This document shows, in pieces, positions 35,546-44,881 of a DNA stretch of 64,000 nucleotides (its first letter is position 1; every line of letters begins with the position of its first letter). The position numbers and the translations under genes are program-made. The notes beneath the pieces are model-generated. The model did not search any database and was not told the origin of the DNA. It saw only the letters and a program-made list of their open reading frames with translations. The stretch comes from Bacillus fungorum. Its GTDB lineage: Bacteria > Bacillota > Bacilli > Bacillales > Bacillaceae_G. The DNA lies in assembly GCF_002746455.1 (NCBI RefSeq), contig NZ_NWUW01000005.1, forward strand, positions 186,001-250,000. Reading direction: 5' to 3'.

Positions 35546-36496
35546 TTAAAATTGCTCACCCGTCATAAGTGACATGAAATGTTTAAAGAAGCGGTTATAA
35601 TCAAAATCAATGGCGATTTGATGACTCGGCCAATCAATAAATGGCTTAGGGTCTCCTAAAGAGCGAAATTCTCCAATGCTTGCTCCTTGTGCATAAGATT
35701 CTGTCATGACAACGATAGGTGATTTGTGATATGTAAACATAGAATTATCAAGTAAAGCGAGTATTGGCATTGTGTCATGGAAGGGGCTACCCTTTAAATG
35801 CGGTAGGGCATCTTTATAATATCCGTAGTAATAATGATCGAATAACGGTTTGACGAGTGGGGCTTTTCCTTTTACTTCAATGTATTCAGCCATTTCTGGT
35901 GTAATGATGGAATACTGGGTGACGTTTAATGGGTAGATGTACATGTTAGCCGCGGATTGAAGAACGATATTAGCGGCAGTAGGGTCGCCATAAAAGTTTG
36001 CTTCCGAAATAGGAGTAACATTACCGGGATGTAAAAAGGCACCGCCCATTACGTAGTAAGATTTAATTTGCTTCATTAGCTGTTTACATACAATGAATAA
36101 AATTGCTAGGGAGGTAAGTCTTCCTAAACTGACAATGATTAATTCATCTTTATATTGTTCAATAAGAGGAATAACCTCAAAAAAATTCTCCATTTCTCCG
36201 TTAGGTACATTCCCCTTCGGAATAATTGGACCGAGCCCCTGTTTCCCATGTACATCCGTAAAGAAAGCAGGAGGGGCACCAGTAAGCGGACGTTCTGAGC
36301 CACCGAATATCTTGATATTCCTATTCTTTGTTTCATTCTTAAGAAAATGGGCATTTTGTATAGCCATTTCTTTTGGAACATTACCGTAATCAGCGACAAT
36401 ACCGATGATTTCTATTTCATCGATAAAGAATGCTAAGAGGAGGGCCATCGCATCATCAATCCCAGGATCGCAAAAAATAAGAACTTTTTTTGGCAT
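35546..36496 (-). CDS. Nucleoside hydrolase (IUNH family)
   Basis: The 316-residue protein has the inosine-uridine nucleoside hydrolase fold: N-terminal CDPGIDDAMALLLAF, central VSLGRLTSLA (family L-x-P-LTNLA-like) and MGGAFLHPGNVTP. The family's first motif is normally DTDPGIDDA; here the first Asp is Cys (FCDPGIDDA), although the other Ca ligands remain. The start at 36496 follows GGTGGTG. It is a single gene convergent with eno. Confidence 0.85.
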   Translation of the reverse strand: MPKKVLIFCDPGIDDAMALLLAFFIDEIEIIGIVADYGNVPKEMAIQNAHFLKNETKNRNIKIFGGSERPLTGAPPAFFTDVHGKQGLGPIIPKGNVPNGEMENFFEVIPLIEQYKDELIIVSLGRLTSLAILFIVCKQLMKQIKSYYVMGGAFLHPGNVTPISEANFYGDPTAANIVLQSAANMYIYPLNVTQYSIITPEMAEYIEVKGKAPLVKPLFDHYYYGYYKDALPHLKGSPFHDTMPILALLDNSMFTYHKSPIVVMTESYAQGASIGEFRSLGDPKPFIDWPSHQIAIDFDYNRFFKHFMSLMTGEQF

Positions 36497-36700
36497 ATGT
36501 TCACCACCTATCTTGTTTGTCCCGTAAAAACCCAATTGGTGAGGGCTGATTAAAGTTTCATTCTATATATATGTAAGCTTAAGGATAAAAATATTATTTT
36601 ATTGAAATAACAACACTTTAAATTCAGAAAATAAAAACTTCTTACATTAGGTCAAGGTTTTTGACTTATTTTTCGCTTGGAAACACAGTCATATCAAGGT

Positions 36701-36715
36701 TGTAAGCGTATTACA
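36701..36715. promoter_or_regulatory. Inverted repeat upstream of the CidA/LrgB-like pair (candidate operator)
   Basis: TGTAA-GCGTA-TTACA is a 5-5-5 inverted repeat about 100 bp before the first gene, with some resemblance to a CcpA cre site. The rest of 36497-36817 is AT-rich with no gene that I can support. Confidence 0.35.
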
Positions 36716-36817
36716 TAGGCTGTTTTTGCTGTCAAGTTGATAAATTGCAGCTTTTTACAATTTATACTATGATAAAGATATTAACAGAAGATCGTATAAA
36801 CATGAGGGATGATGAAG

Positions 36818-37186
36818 ATGAAATTTACAAAGATTCTTGTCCAAATTGCTGCTCTTTACGTGTTTTATATGGTTGGAACTTGGGTGCAAGAAATGTTAAA
36901 TATTCCGATTCCAGGAAGTTTGATTGGGATGTTCCTCTTACTTGTTTTACTTAGCTTAAAAGTTCTTCCAGTGAAATGGTTCGATTTAGGAGCAGAAACA
37001 CTCGTTGCTATTATGCCGTTTTTATTAATTCCGCCAACGCTTGGCTTAATGAATTACGGTGCTTTTTTTATGAGTAAGGGGATTTCTCTTTTCATTACAA
37101 TTGTAGCGAGTACATTTTTAATTATTATTGTCGCAGGACATACAGGACAATATCTTGCGAATAGAAAGGAAAGAGAGTCGCGATGA
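36818..37186 (+). CDS. CidA/LrgA-family holin-like membrane protein
   Basis: The 122-residue protein has four helices and the family block IPIPGSLIGMFLLLVLLSL. LrgA/CidA proteins act with LrgB/CidB partners in murein hydrolase control, and some Bacillus pairs transport pyruvate. The third of three clustered ATGs (36818) is chosen because GAGGG then lies 9 nt upstream. It overlaps the next gene by 4 bp. Confidence 0.88.
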   Translation: MKFTKILVQIAALYVFYMVGTWVQEMLNIPIPGSLIGMFLLLVLLSLKVLPVKWFDLGAETLVAIMPFLLIPPTLGLMNYGAFFMSKGISLFITIVASTFLIIIVAGHTGQYLANRKERESR

Positions 37187-37875
37187 GCCAAATATTGATC
37201 GGAATTGGTTGGGTTCTTTTTACGGTGCTATTATACCAATTATCTAAAAAAATCTATAAATTATTTCCAACCCCATTCACCATTCCAATGCTTGTAGCAA
37301 CAGGATTAATGGCTTTCTTATTTATCGTGCTTGATATACCATATCAACATTATATGGAGAGTGGTGGTGGCTGGATTGCAAAACTGCTGGGACCCGGTGT
37401 TGTAGCATTTGCAATTCCTCTTTATAAACAACGTCACGTGTTGCAAAAATATGTTGTACCGATTGCTGGTGGCGTATTAGTAGGTACAACAGTTGCCATC
37501 GCGAGTGATTTTGCCATTGCATCACTTATGGGAACAGATAAAAGCTTAATTTTATCTTCTTTACCAAAATCGGTGACAATGCCAGTTGCAATGAGCGTAT
37601 CGGAACAAGTTGGTGGCGTCCCTTCCTTAACGGCAGCTTTCGTTGTTATTGCAGGTATTACTGGAACGATTACAGGCCCGCTTTTATTAAAATGGAGCCG
37701 TGTTACAAACTCGGTTGGTAAAGGGATTGGCTTTGGATGTGCTTCTCATATTATGGGTGTTATGAGAGCGATGAAAAATAACGAACATGAAGGTGTTATT
37801 GGATCGGTAACAATGACATTAACAGCCATTTTAACATGTTTGCTCGGACCGTTATTTGCAATGATGTTTATGTAA
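37183..37875 (+). CDS. LrgB/CidB-family membrane protein
   Basis: The 230-residue LrgB-family protein has about seven helices and family blocks LLGPGVVAFAIPLYKQR, SVTMPVAMSVSEQVGG and GCASHIMGVMRAM. It forms a functional pair with the preceding CidA/LrgA-like gene (ATGA overlap). No LytSR-type regulator is adjacent in this window. Confidence 0.92.
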   Translation: MSQILIGIGWVLFTVLLYQLSKKIYKLFPTPFTIPMLVATGLMAFLFIVLDIPYQHYMESGGGWIAKLLGPGVVAFAIPLYKQRHVLQKYVVPIAGGVLVGTTVAIASDFAIASLMGTDKSLILSSLPKSVTMPVAMSVSEQVGGVPSLTAAFVVIAGITGTITGPLLLKWSRVTNSVGKGIGFGCASHIMGVMRAMKNNEHEGVIGSVTMTLTAILTCLLGPLFAMMFM

Positions 37876-37877
37876 TA

Positions 37878-37918
37878 GAAGAAAAGCGAGAGTGACTCTA
37901 TAGCTCTCGCTTTTCTAT
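37878..37918 (+). terminator. Terminator of the CidA/LrgB-like operon
   Basis: AGAAAAGCGAGAG / CTCTCGCTTTTCT stem. Confidence 0.8.
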
Positions 37919-37969
37919 AGAATTTATGCTACAGTTACAATAACTGAATCTTTGTAGGAGGTACGCCAA

Positions 37970-38203
37970 GTGCATACGTTATTATCCGTTTTACTTATTA
38001 TTGTATCGATTTTAATGATTGTTATGGTACTTATGCAGTCTAGTAATAGCTCAGGCCTTTCAGGTGCAATTTCAGGCGGTGCAGAGCAATTATTTGGTAA
38101 GCAAAAAGCACGTGGAATCGAAGCGGTATTAAACCGTATTACAATTGTTTTAGCTGTTCTATTCTTCGTATTAACAATTGCTGTTACGTACTTAAATTTA
38201 TAG
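37970..38203 (+). CDS. secG: Preprotein translocase subunit SecG
   Basis: The 77-residue protein has two membrane helices separated by the SecG-typical loop [20 protein letters not shown]. It assists SecYE in export. The GTG start has AGGAGG upstream. Head of the conserved secG-est-rnr-smpB-ssrA region. Confidence 0.95.
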   Translation: MHTLLSVLLIIVSILMIVMVLMQSSNSSGLSGAISGGAEQLFGKQKARGIEAVLNRITIVLAVLFFVLTIAVTYLNL

Positions 38204-38208
38204 AATTG

Positions 38209-38253
38209 AAAGAAGAAGCGTTAGTAAGTTGTACTAATGGTTCTTCTTTTTTT
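38209..38253 (+). terminator. Terminator after secG
   Basis: AAGAAGAAGCGTTAGTA pairs imperfectly with TACTAATGGTTCTTCTT, followed by T. Confidence 0.7.
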
Positions 38254-38362
38254 AATTTGTCATTTGAAAGATGTTTCTAATTAGATTATAGAAATATAAA
38301 TATGGTACACTAAGATATAGAAAGAATACGACTAGATTACAGAAGAGAAAGAGGAGAAGTAC

Positions 38363-39106
38363 ATGATGAAATTAGCATCTCCGAAACCATTTACATTTGA
38401 GGGTGGAGACCGCGCTGTTTTATTATTACATGGATTCACAGGGAACTCAGCTGATGTACGTATGTTAGGGCGTTTCTTAGAAAAGAAAGGCTACACTTGT
38501 CATGCGCCAATTTATAAAGGGCACGGTGTACCACCAGAAGAGCTTGTTCTTACAGGTCCTGAAGATTGGTGGCAAGACGTAACGGAGGCATATCAGCTTT
38601 TAAAAGATAAAGGCTTCGAGAAAATTGCTGTCGTTGGATTATCACTTGGTGGCGTATTTTCTTTAAAATTAGGTTATACAGTACCGGTTTTAGGTGTAGT
38701 ACCAATGTGTGCACCAATGTATATTAAGAGTGAAGAAACAATGTACCAAGGTATATTGGCATACGCCCGCGAATATAAAAAACGTGAGCAAAAATCACCA
38801 GAACAAATCGAACAAGAAATGTTGGAATTCCAAAAGACACCGATGAATACATTAAAAGCATTACAACAATTAATTGCTGACGTACGTAACAATGTGGACA
38901 TGATTTATGCACCAACATTTGTTGTACAAGCGCGTCATGATGAAATGATTAATACAGATAGTGCTAACATTATTTATAACGGTGTAGAATCTACGTTAAA
39001 AGACATTAAATGGTATGAAGACTCTACGCATGTCATTACACTTGATAAAGAGCGTGACGAGCTACATGAGGATGTATATAACTTCTTGGAGCAACTAGAT
39101 TGGTAA
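38363..39106 (+). CDS. est: Carboxylesterase (Est30/YvaK family)
   Basis: The 247-residue alpha/beta hydrolase has the oxyanion motif [16 protein letters not shown], nucleophile GLSLGG (Ser near residue 95), Asp in ARHDEMIN and catalytic His in [13 protein letters not shown]. It resembles Geobacillus Est30 along the whole length and hydrolyses short- to medium-chain esters. Two consecutive ATGs make the exact start uncertain by one residue. Confidence 0.93.
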   Translation: MMKLASPKPFTFEGGDRAVLLLHGFTGNSADVRMLGRFLEKKGYTCHAPIYKGHGVPPEELVLTGPEDWWQDVTEAYQLLKDKGFEKIAVVGLSLGGVFSLKLGYTVPVLGVVPMCAPMYIKSEETMYQGILAYAREYKKREQKSPEQIEQEMLEFQKTPMNTLKALQQLIADVRNNVDMIYAPTFVVQARHDEMINTDSANIIYNGVESTLKDIKWYEDSTHVITLDKERDELHEDVYNFLEQLDW

Positions 39107-39127
39107 GATCTAGTTGCCTCTTTTTTT
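39089..39127 (+). terminator. Terminator of est
   Basis: GAGCAACTAGAT pairs with ATCTAGTTGCCTC, followed by a run of T; it includes the end of the coding region. Confidence 0.75.
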
Positions 39128-39248
39128 CATAAGGAATTTTTTGTGAAAACTGTAAAAATCATGAGGGGAGTATTGAAGTTTTGCTTTATACATCTCCTAT
39201 CTTTCGGATACACTAAATAATATAAGGTTTTAAAGGAGGTATTTTTGC

Positions 39249-41663
39249 TTGGAAGAAATCATACAAGAACATATTGATAAGTTGTTATTATTTATGAGAG
39301 AAGAAGCGTATAAACCGCTAACGATACAAGAGTTAGAAGAGGCATTTGGGATTGAAGGTTCTGAGGGCTTTAAAGATTTTGTAAAGGCACTTGTAACGAT
39401 GGAAGAGAAGGGACTTGTTATTCGTACTCGTAGTAACCGTTACGGTCTTCCTGAAAAGATGAATTTAGTACGTGGTAAGTTAATTGGACATGCACGTGGT
39501 TTTGCATTCGTTGTACCGGACGAGAAGAAAACAGGAGACGATGATCTTTTCATCCCGCCTACAGAGTTAAACGGTGCACTTCATGGTGATACAGTATTAG
39601 CACGCCTTAGTTCCCAATCGAGTGGTTCGCGTCAAGAAGGTTCAATTGTACGCATTTTAGAGCGTGGTACGAAAGAATTAGTTGGTACATATACAGAATC
39701 GAAAAACTTTGGGTTTGTTATACCTGACAATAAGCGCTGGACGAGTGATATCTTTATCTTGAAAAGTGCATCAATGGGTGCTGTAGAAGGTCATAAAGTA
39801 GTTGTGAAAATTACGAGCTATCCAGAGAATCGTTTAAGTGCAGAAGGTGAAGTTATTCAAATTCTAGGTCATAAAAATGATCCAGGAGTAGATATTTTAT
39901 CTGTCATCCATAAACATCACTTACCTTTAGCATTCCCTGAAGAAGTGATGGAGCATGCAAACAGTGTACCAGAAACGATTTCAGAAGAAGATTTAAAAGA
40001 TCGCCGTGACCTGCGTGACCAAATGATCGTAACAATTGACGGTGCAGACGCGAAAGATTTAGATGACGCTGTTACAGTAACGAAGCTCGAGAACGGTAAC
40101 TACAAGCTTGGCGTTCATATTGCGGATGTAAGTCATTACGTTCAAGAAGGTTCTCCAATTGATGTAGAAGCAGCGGAGAGAGCGACGAGTGTATATCTTG
40201 TTGACCGTGTAATTCCGATGATTCCGCATCGTCTATCTAACGGTATTTGTTCGTTAAATCCGAAAGTAGACCGTCTGACGTTATCTTGTGAAATGGAAAT
40301 CAACAACTTAGGTGATGTTGTCAAACACGAGATTTTCCAAAGTGTAATTAAAACGACAGAGCGTATGACGTATGCTGATGTAAGAAGCATTTTAGAAGAT
40401 GAGGACGAAGAATTAATTAAACGCTATGAGCCGCTAGTACCAATGTTTAAAGAGATGGGCCAATTGGCACAAATTTTACGTGAAAAACGTATGCGCCGCG
40501 GTGCAATTGATTTTGACTTTAAAGAAGCGAAAGTATTAGTAGATGAAGAAGGAAAACCGACCGATGTTGTTATGCGTGATCGTTCTGTATCAGAGAAGCT
40601 AATTGAAGAATTTATGCTTGTTGCGAACGAAACAGTGGCAGAGCACTTCCACTGGATGAACGTACCATTCATGTACCGTGTCCATGAAGATCCGAAAGAA
40701 GATAAGCTAGAGCGTTTCTTCGAGTTTGTAACGAACTTCGGATATGCAGTAAAAGGACGTGCGAATGAAGTACATCCTCGTGCGCTGCAACAAATTCTTG
40801 AAATGGTTCAAGGGCAGCCTGAAGAAGTAGTTATTTCAACAGTAATGCTTCGTTCTATGAAGCAAGCGCGTTACGATGCGGATAGCTTAGGACATTTCGG
40901 CTTATCAACTGAGTTCTACACGCATTTCACATCACCAATTCGTCGTTACCCAGATACAATTGTTCATAGATTAATTCGTGAATATATTATTAACGGAAAA
41001 GTCGACAATGAAACGCAAGCAAAATGGCGTGAAAAATTACCTGAGATTGCAGAACACTCTTCTAATATGGAACGTCGTGCTGTTGAAGCTGAGCGTGAAA
41101 CAGACGAAATGAAAAAAGCAGAGTATATGGTTGATAAAATCGGCGAAGAGTATGATGGTATGATTAGCTCTGTAACAAACTTCGGTTTATTCGTAGAGCT
41201 TCCAAATACGATTGAAGGTCTTGTACATGTTAGCTACTTAACAGATGATTACTATCGTTACGATGAGCAGCATTTCGCAATGATTGGAGAACGTACAGGT
41301 AACGTATTCCGCATCGGTGACGAAATTACAATTCGCGTTATTAACGTAAACAAAGACGAGCGTGCAATCGACTTTGAAATCGTTGGCATGAAAGGTACGC
41401 CTCGTCGTAAGTTCAAAGATCGCCCAGTCGTTATCGAACAGCCAAGAACAGGCAGAAAGAAACGCGGTGGACGTAGCGAGCGCGGCGGAGAACGTGGCAC
41501 AGGAAGAAAATTTGACCGTGGTGGTAAAGGAACAGGAAAAGGAAGAGGATTAGCTTCCGCGTCCGCTAGCCAGTCAGGGAAAAAAGATGGTAACGGCAAG
41601 AAGAAAAAAGCATTCTTCGAAAACGTACCAGGATTCAAGAAGAAAAAGAAAAAGCGTAAGTAA
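39249..41663 (+). CDS. rnr: Ribonuclease R
   Basis: The 804-residue 3'-5' exoribonuclease has an N-terminal winged helix, two cold-shock domains ([11 protein letters not shown].. and [17 protein letters not shown]), the RNB catalytic domain ([20 protein letters not shown] with clustered Asp), an S1 domain ([14 protein letters not shown]) and a long Lys/Arg/Gly-rich tail. It uses a TTG start at 39249 with AAAGGAGGT. RNase R works with tmRNA-SmpB in degrading faulty mRNA, and both are encoded just downstream. Confidence 0.97.
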   Translation: MEEIIQEHIDKLLLFMREEAYKPLTIQELEEAFGIEGSEGFKDFVKALVTMEEKGLVIRTRSNRYGLPEKMNLVRGKLIGHARGFAFVVPDEKKTGDDDLFIPPTELNGALHGDTVLARLSSQSSGSRQEGSIVRILERGTKELVGTYTESKNFGFVIPDNKRWTSDIFILKSASMGAVEGHKVVVKITSYPENRLSAEGEVIQILGHKNDPGVDILSVIHKHHLPLAFPEEVMEHANSVPETISEEDLKDRRDLRDQMIVTIDGADAKDLDDAVTVTKLENGNYKLGVHIADVSHYVQEGSPIDVEAAERATSVYLVDRVIPMIPHRLSNGICSLNPKVDRLTLSCEMEINNLGDVVKHEIFQSVIKTTERMTYADVRSILEDEDEELIKRYEPLVPMFKEMGQLAQILREKRMRRGAIDFDFKEAKVLVDEEGKPTDVVMRDRSVSEKLIEEFMLVANETVAEHFHWMNVPFMYRVHEDPKEDKLERFFEFVTNFGYAVKGRANEVHPRALQQILEMVQGQPEEVVISTVMLRSMKQARYDADSLGHFGLSTEFYTHFTSPIRRYPDTIVHRLIREYIINGKVDNETQAKWREKLPEIAEHSSNMERRAVEAERETDEMKKAEYMVDKIGEEYDGMISSVTNFGLFVELPNTIEGLVHVSYLTDDYYRYDEQHFAMIGERTGNVFRIGDEITIRVINVNKDERAIDFEIVGMKGTPRRKFKDRPVVIEQPRTGRKKRGGRSERGGERGTGRKFDRGGKGTGKGRGLASASASQSGKKDGNGKKKKAFFENVPGFKKKKKKRK

Positions 41664-41669
41664 GAAAAG

Positions 41670-41706
41670 GATGGCTTCGCTTTGATGAAAAGCGGGGCTT
41701 TTTCTT
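41670..41706 (+). terminator. Terminator of rnr
   Basis: GGCTTCGCTTT pairs with AAAGCGGGGCT through wobble pairs and is followed by a T-rich tract. Confidence 0.6.
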
Positions 41707-41725
41707 TTTTCTTGGTGGCTTGAGA

Positions 41726-41990
41726 GCGAGCCACTTTCGCTTTTTATGGAATCCAGCTACAGCGGCTAGAATGTTCGGCGGCTTCGCTTCCTCCCGAGGG
41801 GCAAAGAGCGCCTCAAGGTCAGAAGCTCCATCCACCTCACATTCTGAGCGAGCCACTTTCGCTTTTTGTATAATCCAGCTACAGTGGCTAGAATCTGTTG
41901 GCCATTTCACTCCCTCGGACGAAGCAAAAAGCGCTTCTCTGTCGGGAGTTCCAATGTCCAAAGATTCTAAGCGAGCCACTTTCGCTTTTT
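41726..41990. repeat. Tandem pair of structured repeats (copies B1 and B2) between rnr and smpB
   Basis: The 20-bp block GCGAGCCACTTTCGCTTTTT occurs three times, at 41726, 41848 and 41971, bounding two units with a period of 122-123 bp. Each unit starts ATCCAGCTACAG(C/T)GGCTAGAAT and can close as a stem with its end (AGAATG with CATTCT in B1, AGAATC with GATTCT in B2). A diverged relative lies at 21504-21638. B. cereus group bcr-type repeats are the likely class. The open frames crossing this stretch are not credible genes. Confidence 0.8.
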
Positions 41991-42033
41991 ATTAACATTT
42001 GTTACAATAGTAAAAATAGAGGAGGGACGTTAT

Positions 42034-42501
42034 ATGCCAAAGGGTACAGGTAAGGTTATTGCACAAAATAAAAAAGCTTTTCATGATTATTTCATTGAAG
42101 AAACATACGAAGCAGGGCTTGTCCTTCAAGGAACGGAAATTAAGTCGATTCGCGCTGGACGCGTGAACTTGAAAGATGCGTTTGCTCGTGTACATAATGG
42201 TGAAGTATGGGTTCATAATATGCATATTAGTACATATGAGCAAGGGAATCGTTTTAACCATGATCCGCTTCGCACGAGAAAGTTACTTCTTCATAAGAAA
42301 GAAATTGAGAAGTTAACGGGTGCTTCAAAAGAGACAGGATATGCATTAGTTCCAGTTAGAATCTATTTGAAAAATGGATTTGCGAAAATGGCACTTGGTT
42401 TAGCAAAAGGTAAGAAACAATATGATAAGCGTCACGATTTAAAAGAGAAAGAAGCTAAACGTGAAATTGCACGCGCGTTCCGTGATCGCCAAAAGATGTA
42501 A
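42034..42501 (+). CDS. smpB: SsrA-binding protein SmpB
   Basis: The 155-residue protein has the SmpB OB-fold with [35 protein letters not shown] and the C-terminal basic tail ([20 protein letters not shown]). It delivers tmRNA to stalled ribosomes. It sits immediately upstream of ssrA. Ribosome-binding site AGGAGGGACG. Confidence 0.97.
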   Translation: MPKGTGKVIAQNKKAFHDYFIEETYEAGLVLQGTEIKSIRAGRVNLKDAFARVHNGEVWVHNMHISTYEQGNRFNHDPLRTRKLLLHKKEIEKLTGASKETGYALVPVRIYLKNGFAKMALGLAKGKKQYDKRHDLKEKEAKREIARAFRDRQKM

Positions 42502-42516
42502 TACAGATATTTACAT

Positions 42517-42544
42517 TTGTAAAATGGAGCGCGTATGTTATAAT
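42517..42544 (+). promoter_or_regulatory. ssrA promoter
   Basis: TTGTAA (42517-42522), 16-bp spacer, TATAAT (42539-42544), about 85 bp upstream of the mature tmRNA. Confidence 0.7.
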
Positions 42545-42628
42545 AACTTATGTAAGATTGTTGCACATTGAAAAACAGCTCTTAGTAGCTATCACGATAT
42601 TTTCTTCGTATGCTCCATTTTTATCATG

Positions 42629-42982
42629 GGGACGTTACGGATTCGACAGGGATAGTTCGAGCTTAGGTTGCGAGTCGAGGGGATCGGCCTCGTTAAAACG
42701 TCAAAGCCTATAATTGGCAAACAAAACAATCTTTCTTTAGCTGCTTAATTGCACTAAAGGTTCCTCCCTCCATCGTCCATGTGGTAGGGTAAGGGACTCA
42801 AACTAAGTGGACTACGCCGGAGTTCGCCGTCTGAGGACAAAGGAAGAGAACAACCAGACTAGCAACTTGGAAGCCTGTCGATAGGCTGAAGAGTTCGCGA
42901 AATGCTAATATATCGACTACACTCGTAGAAGCTTAAGTGCCGATATTTTTGGACGTGGGTTCGACTCCCACCGTCTCCACCA
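42629..42982 (+). ncRNA. ssrA: Transfer-messenger RNA
   Basis: The 354-nt gene starts GGGGACG and ends CGTCTCC-A-CCA, which pair as the tRNA-like acceptor; GTTCGACTCCCAC is the T arm. The resume region encodes the tag GKQNNLSLAA followed by TAA (after GCAAACAAAAC), characteristic of Bacillus. CCA is encoded. The Tn7-like element begins 28 bp after its last base, leaving the RNA intact. Confidence 0.98.
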
Positions 42983-43004
42983 ATACATATTTGGTGGTTT
43001 TTTT
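42977..43004 (+). terminator. Terminator of ssrA
   Basis: CCACCAA / TTGGTGG stem with loop TACATAT and a T run; the stem overlaps the 3' CCA of the tmRNA. The transposon end lies 6 bp beyond. Confidence 0.85.
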
Positions 43005-43009
43005 ATTTT

Positions 43010-43085
43010 TGTATGTAAAATTAAGCATAAATTGTCCATTTGGACAGCTTATGCTTAATTTTTTTAATAGACAATTTATGCTTAA
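43010..43085. repeat. Left end of the Tn7-like element with three TnsB-type sites
   Basis: TGT (43010-43012), 8 bp, site 1 TTAAGCATAAATTGTC (43021-43036), site 2 GACAGCTTATGCTTAA (43043-43058, opposite orientation) and site 3 GACAATTTATGCTTAA (43070-43085). Sites 1 and 2 are inverted around ATTT and form a 42-nt hairpin followed by TTTTT, so this end could also act as a transcription terminator. Confidence 0.7.
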
Positions 43086-43098
43086 TATTATTAATTAT

Positions 43099-43631
43099 TC
43101 AGGTGTTTAAAGATAGATTTCTTGCAAAGTAGCTATACGCTAAATCCTCTAATGTGTTAAAGGTCCTTATAATATCATCCGCAGAGAAATTTGATTTTCA
43201 ATCACTATTAAATGTATATACAAACCAATTTTTAGATTGTGGCTATAGTATATTCCTCATAACCTTTTGGACCTTTAGAATCCTCTATTACATAATAAAT
43301 TACATCACTCATCATGATATCAAAAATATGTCTTTTAGCTTAGCGTGGAATAATTTTAGTATTCTTTCCGTTTTGAAATTAAATAGTGTTTTTTTAGGTT
43401 TGTGGGAATGTAAAATTAATTGAATCAAGATATGAAACGGATATATAAGCTCTTTTTAGCATATAAGATATATCAATTCGCCTATTTGGCTGATAAGCTA
43501 AATCCTTACTTTTTAAATTTGAAACCAAGTTAATTCATTGTAATAACTGTATCTATAAATGGATATCCATAATGTTTCAATCTTAATTTATATGTCGGAT
43601 AATAAATGCTATTTTTAAAAGCTATGAAGTT
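43099..43631 (-). pseudogene. Decayed gene just inside the left transposon end
   Basis: The minus strand shows coding sense broken into pieces: YKLRLKHYGYPFIDTVITMN, then DLAYQPNRRIDISYMLKRAY running to FPQT, then TLFNFKTERILKLFHAKLKD, then MMSDVIYYVIEDSKGPKGYE, then QSKNWFVYTFNSD, and finally SADDIIRTFNTLEDLAYSYF ending RNLSLNT before a TGA at 43099. About four frameshifts and one in-frame TGA separate them. The family is not recognised; the original product had at least 170 residues. It is probably dead cargo. Confidence 0.6.
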
Positions 43632-43816
43632 GGATTAAACCTGTTAAATGAGGAGAAAGTTACTCAAATATATATACCTTCTTAAGATTAGATATTAAGC
43701 CTTAATTTACCACAATAAATGAAAATATGTTAAATAATCTATAATGTGGTGATATAATATATTTGATTGTTTGCTAAAACAAGTATATTGAATTAGTCCT
43801 AGGAGTGAATAATTTA

Positions 43817-44881
43817 ATGATTGAAACACGCCTACATTATGATTCCGTTCGAGAAAAGGTAGAGACAATATTTAAACTAGAAAATATTTTAGTAAGTGAG
43901 AGGTTTCTCACTAATTTTCTGAATATATTATCAAGATTGTGTAATTATGAAGAAGAAGGAAAAAAAATTCGCCCTCGAATTATAATAACAAACAATATTG
44001 ATGAGGCAATAGAAACGGTACCTAATTCATATATTGTAAAAACAAAAACTGGTAGTTTAGATGGTATTGATATGGAAAAGATTTTAAAATCTTTAATACC
44101 TTTTTGCAATAATGGGTGGCATGTTTTTGTGAATATTGAGGAACATGAAATACAATATGGTATAATTAGATCTTTTTCTGGACCTATAGGTGTTTCCTTT
44201 TCGCGAAATTTATTGAGTATTGAAGATACTGATTTTATAGATTTTGGAGTCATTGATATAGAAGTTATTAGTAACTTTGAGTTGAATATTTGTGGAATTA
44301 GAAAACATAATTTGATGATCGACTTTAGACTAGTAGACCATGGTCAAGAAACTAATGCAATTTTTAATAACATGATTGATGATATTACTGCAGATATACC
44401 ATCCTTAAACAAAGGATTTATAGAAAAGGCAATTACTAACTTATTATCTATAATACCATATAAAGTTCATGGAACTATCTGTGTTGTTGTTGATTCAGAT
44501 TACATATTTCCAAATGATTTTCTTTCAGATGGGACTTGGTTTACTAATCCTATTGACCTAGGAGAGAAAATAATAGATACTGCAATGAATATTAAGGATA
44601 TTGCATCATCAGAAGCGTATTATGGTCTTTCAGGATTATTTCTTGAGATGTTAAATGTGGATGGGATTACTATAATAGATAGTTCTGCTAGGGTAAGGGG
44701 ATTTAATATTTTTGTGAAAAAGCAGCCGTTAACTCAAGATGATATACCAGCAGAAGGTGGAGCAAGAAAGAGAGCTGCCCACACTGTCCTAGCATCACAA
44801 GATCCAAAGATTAAGGGAGTATATTTTTTATCACAGGATGGTAATACCTTCTACAAAAGGATGGGTGATTTACTTGGCTAA
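43817..44881 (+). CDS. Diadenylate-cyclase-fold (DACNx/DisA-N-like) sensor candidate, transposon cargo
   Basis: This 354-residue protein has an uncharacterised N-terminal half and a C-terminal part resembling the DisA/CdaA diadenylate cyclase fold: NVDGITIIDSSARVRGFNIF (residues 282-284 DGI, where active enzymes have DGA) and AEGGARKRAAHTVLAS (residues 317-319 RKR, where active enzymes have RHR). GVYFLSQDGNTFYK matches the strand after that motif. Such altered copies were predicted to be nucleotide sensors rather than synthases (DACNx families); that is inference here. The ATG at 43817 has AGGAG about 11 nt upstream; a GTG at 43805 is the alternative. It overlaps the next gene by 8 bp. Confidence 0.6.
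   Translation: MIETRLHYDSVREKVETIFKLENILVSERFLTNFLNILSRLCNYEEEGKKIRPRIIITNNIDEAIETVPNSYIVKTKTGSLDGIDMEKILKSLIPFCNNGWHVFVNIEEHEIQYGIIRSFSGPIGVSFSRNLLSIEDTDFIDFGVIDIEVISNFELNICGIRKHNLMIDFRLVDHGQETNAIFNNMIDDITADIPSLNKGFIEKAITNLLSIIPYKVHGTICVVVDSDYIFPNDFLSDGTWFTNPIDLGEKIIDTAMNIKDIASSEAYYGLSGLFLEMLNVDGITIIDSSARVRGFNIFVKKQPLTQDDIPAEGGARKRAAHTVLASQDPKIKGVYFLSQDGNTFYKRMGDLLG

Noticed and set aside
36745-36954. A 69-codon frame overlapping the CidA/LrgA-like gene
   Set aside because: It is a shadow in another frame of the real gene and lacks a ribosome-binding site.
41635-41995. Open frames on both strands between rnr and smpB
   Set aside because: They arise from the tandem structured repeat (low-complexity repeats such as SERATFAF) and have no translation signals.
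42629-43010. Phage or ICE integrated at ssrA by a tyrosine recombinase
   Set aside because: No integrase gene and no duplicated ssrA 3' end are visible; the adjacent mobile genes are clearly Tn7-type.
43034-43058. Alternative left tip at the TGT of 43034 (TGTCCATTTGGACAGC)
   Set aside because: The site would face the wrong way relative to the right end, and no matching right tip with that layout exists; the TGT at 43010 gives the same 8-bp spacing as the right tip.
43154-43423. An 89-codon plus-strand frame near the left end
   Set aside because: It overlaps the decayed minus-strand gene, has no ribosome-binding site and has unnatural composition.
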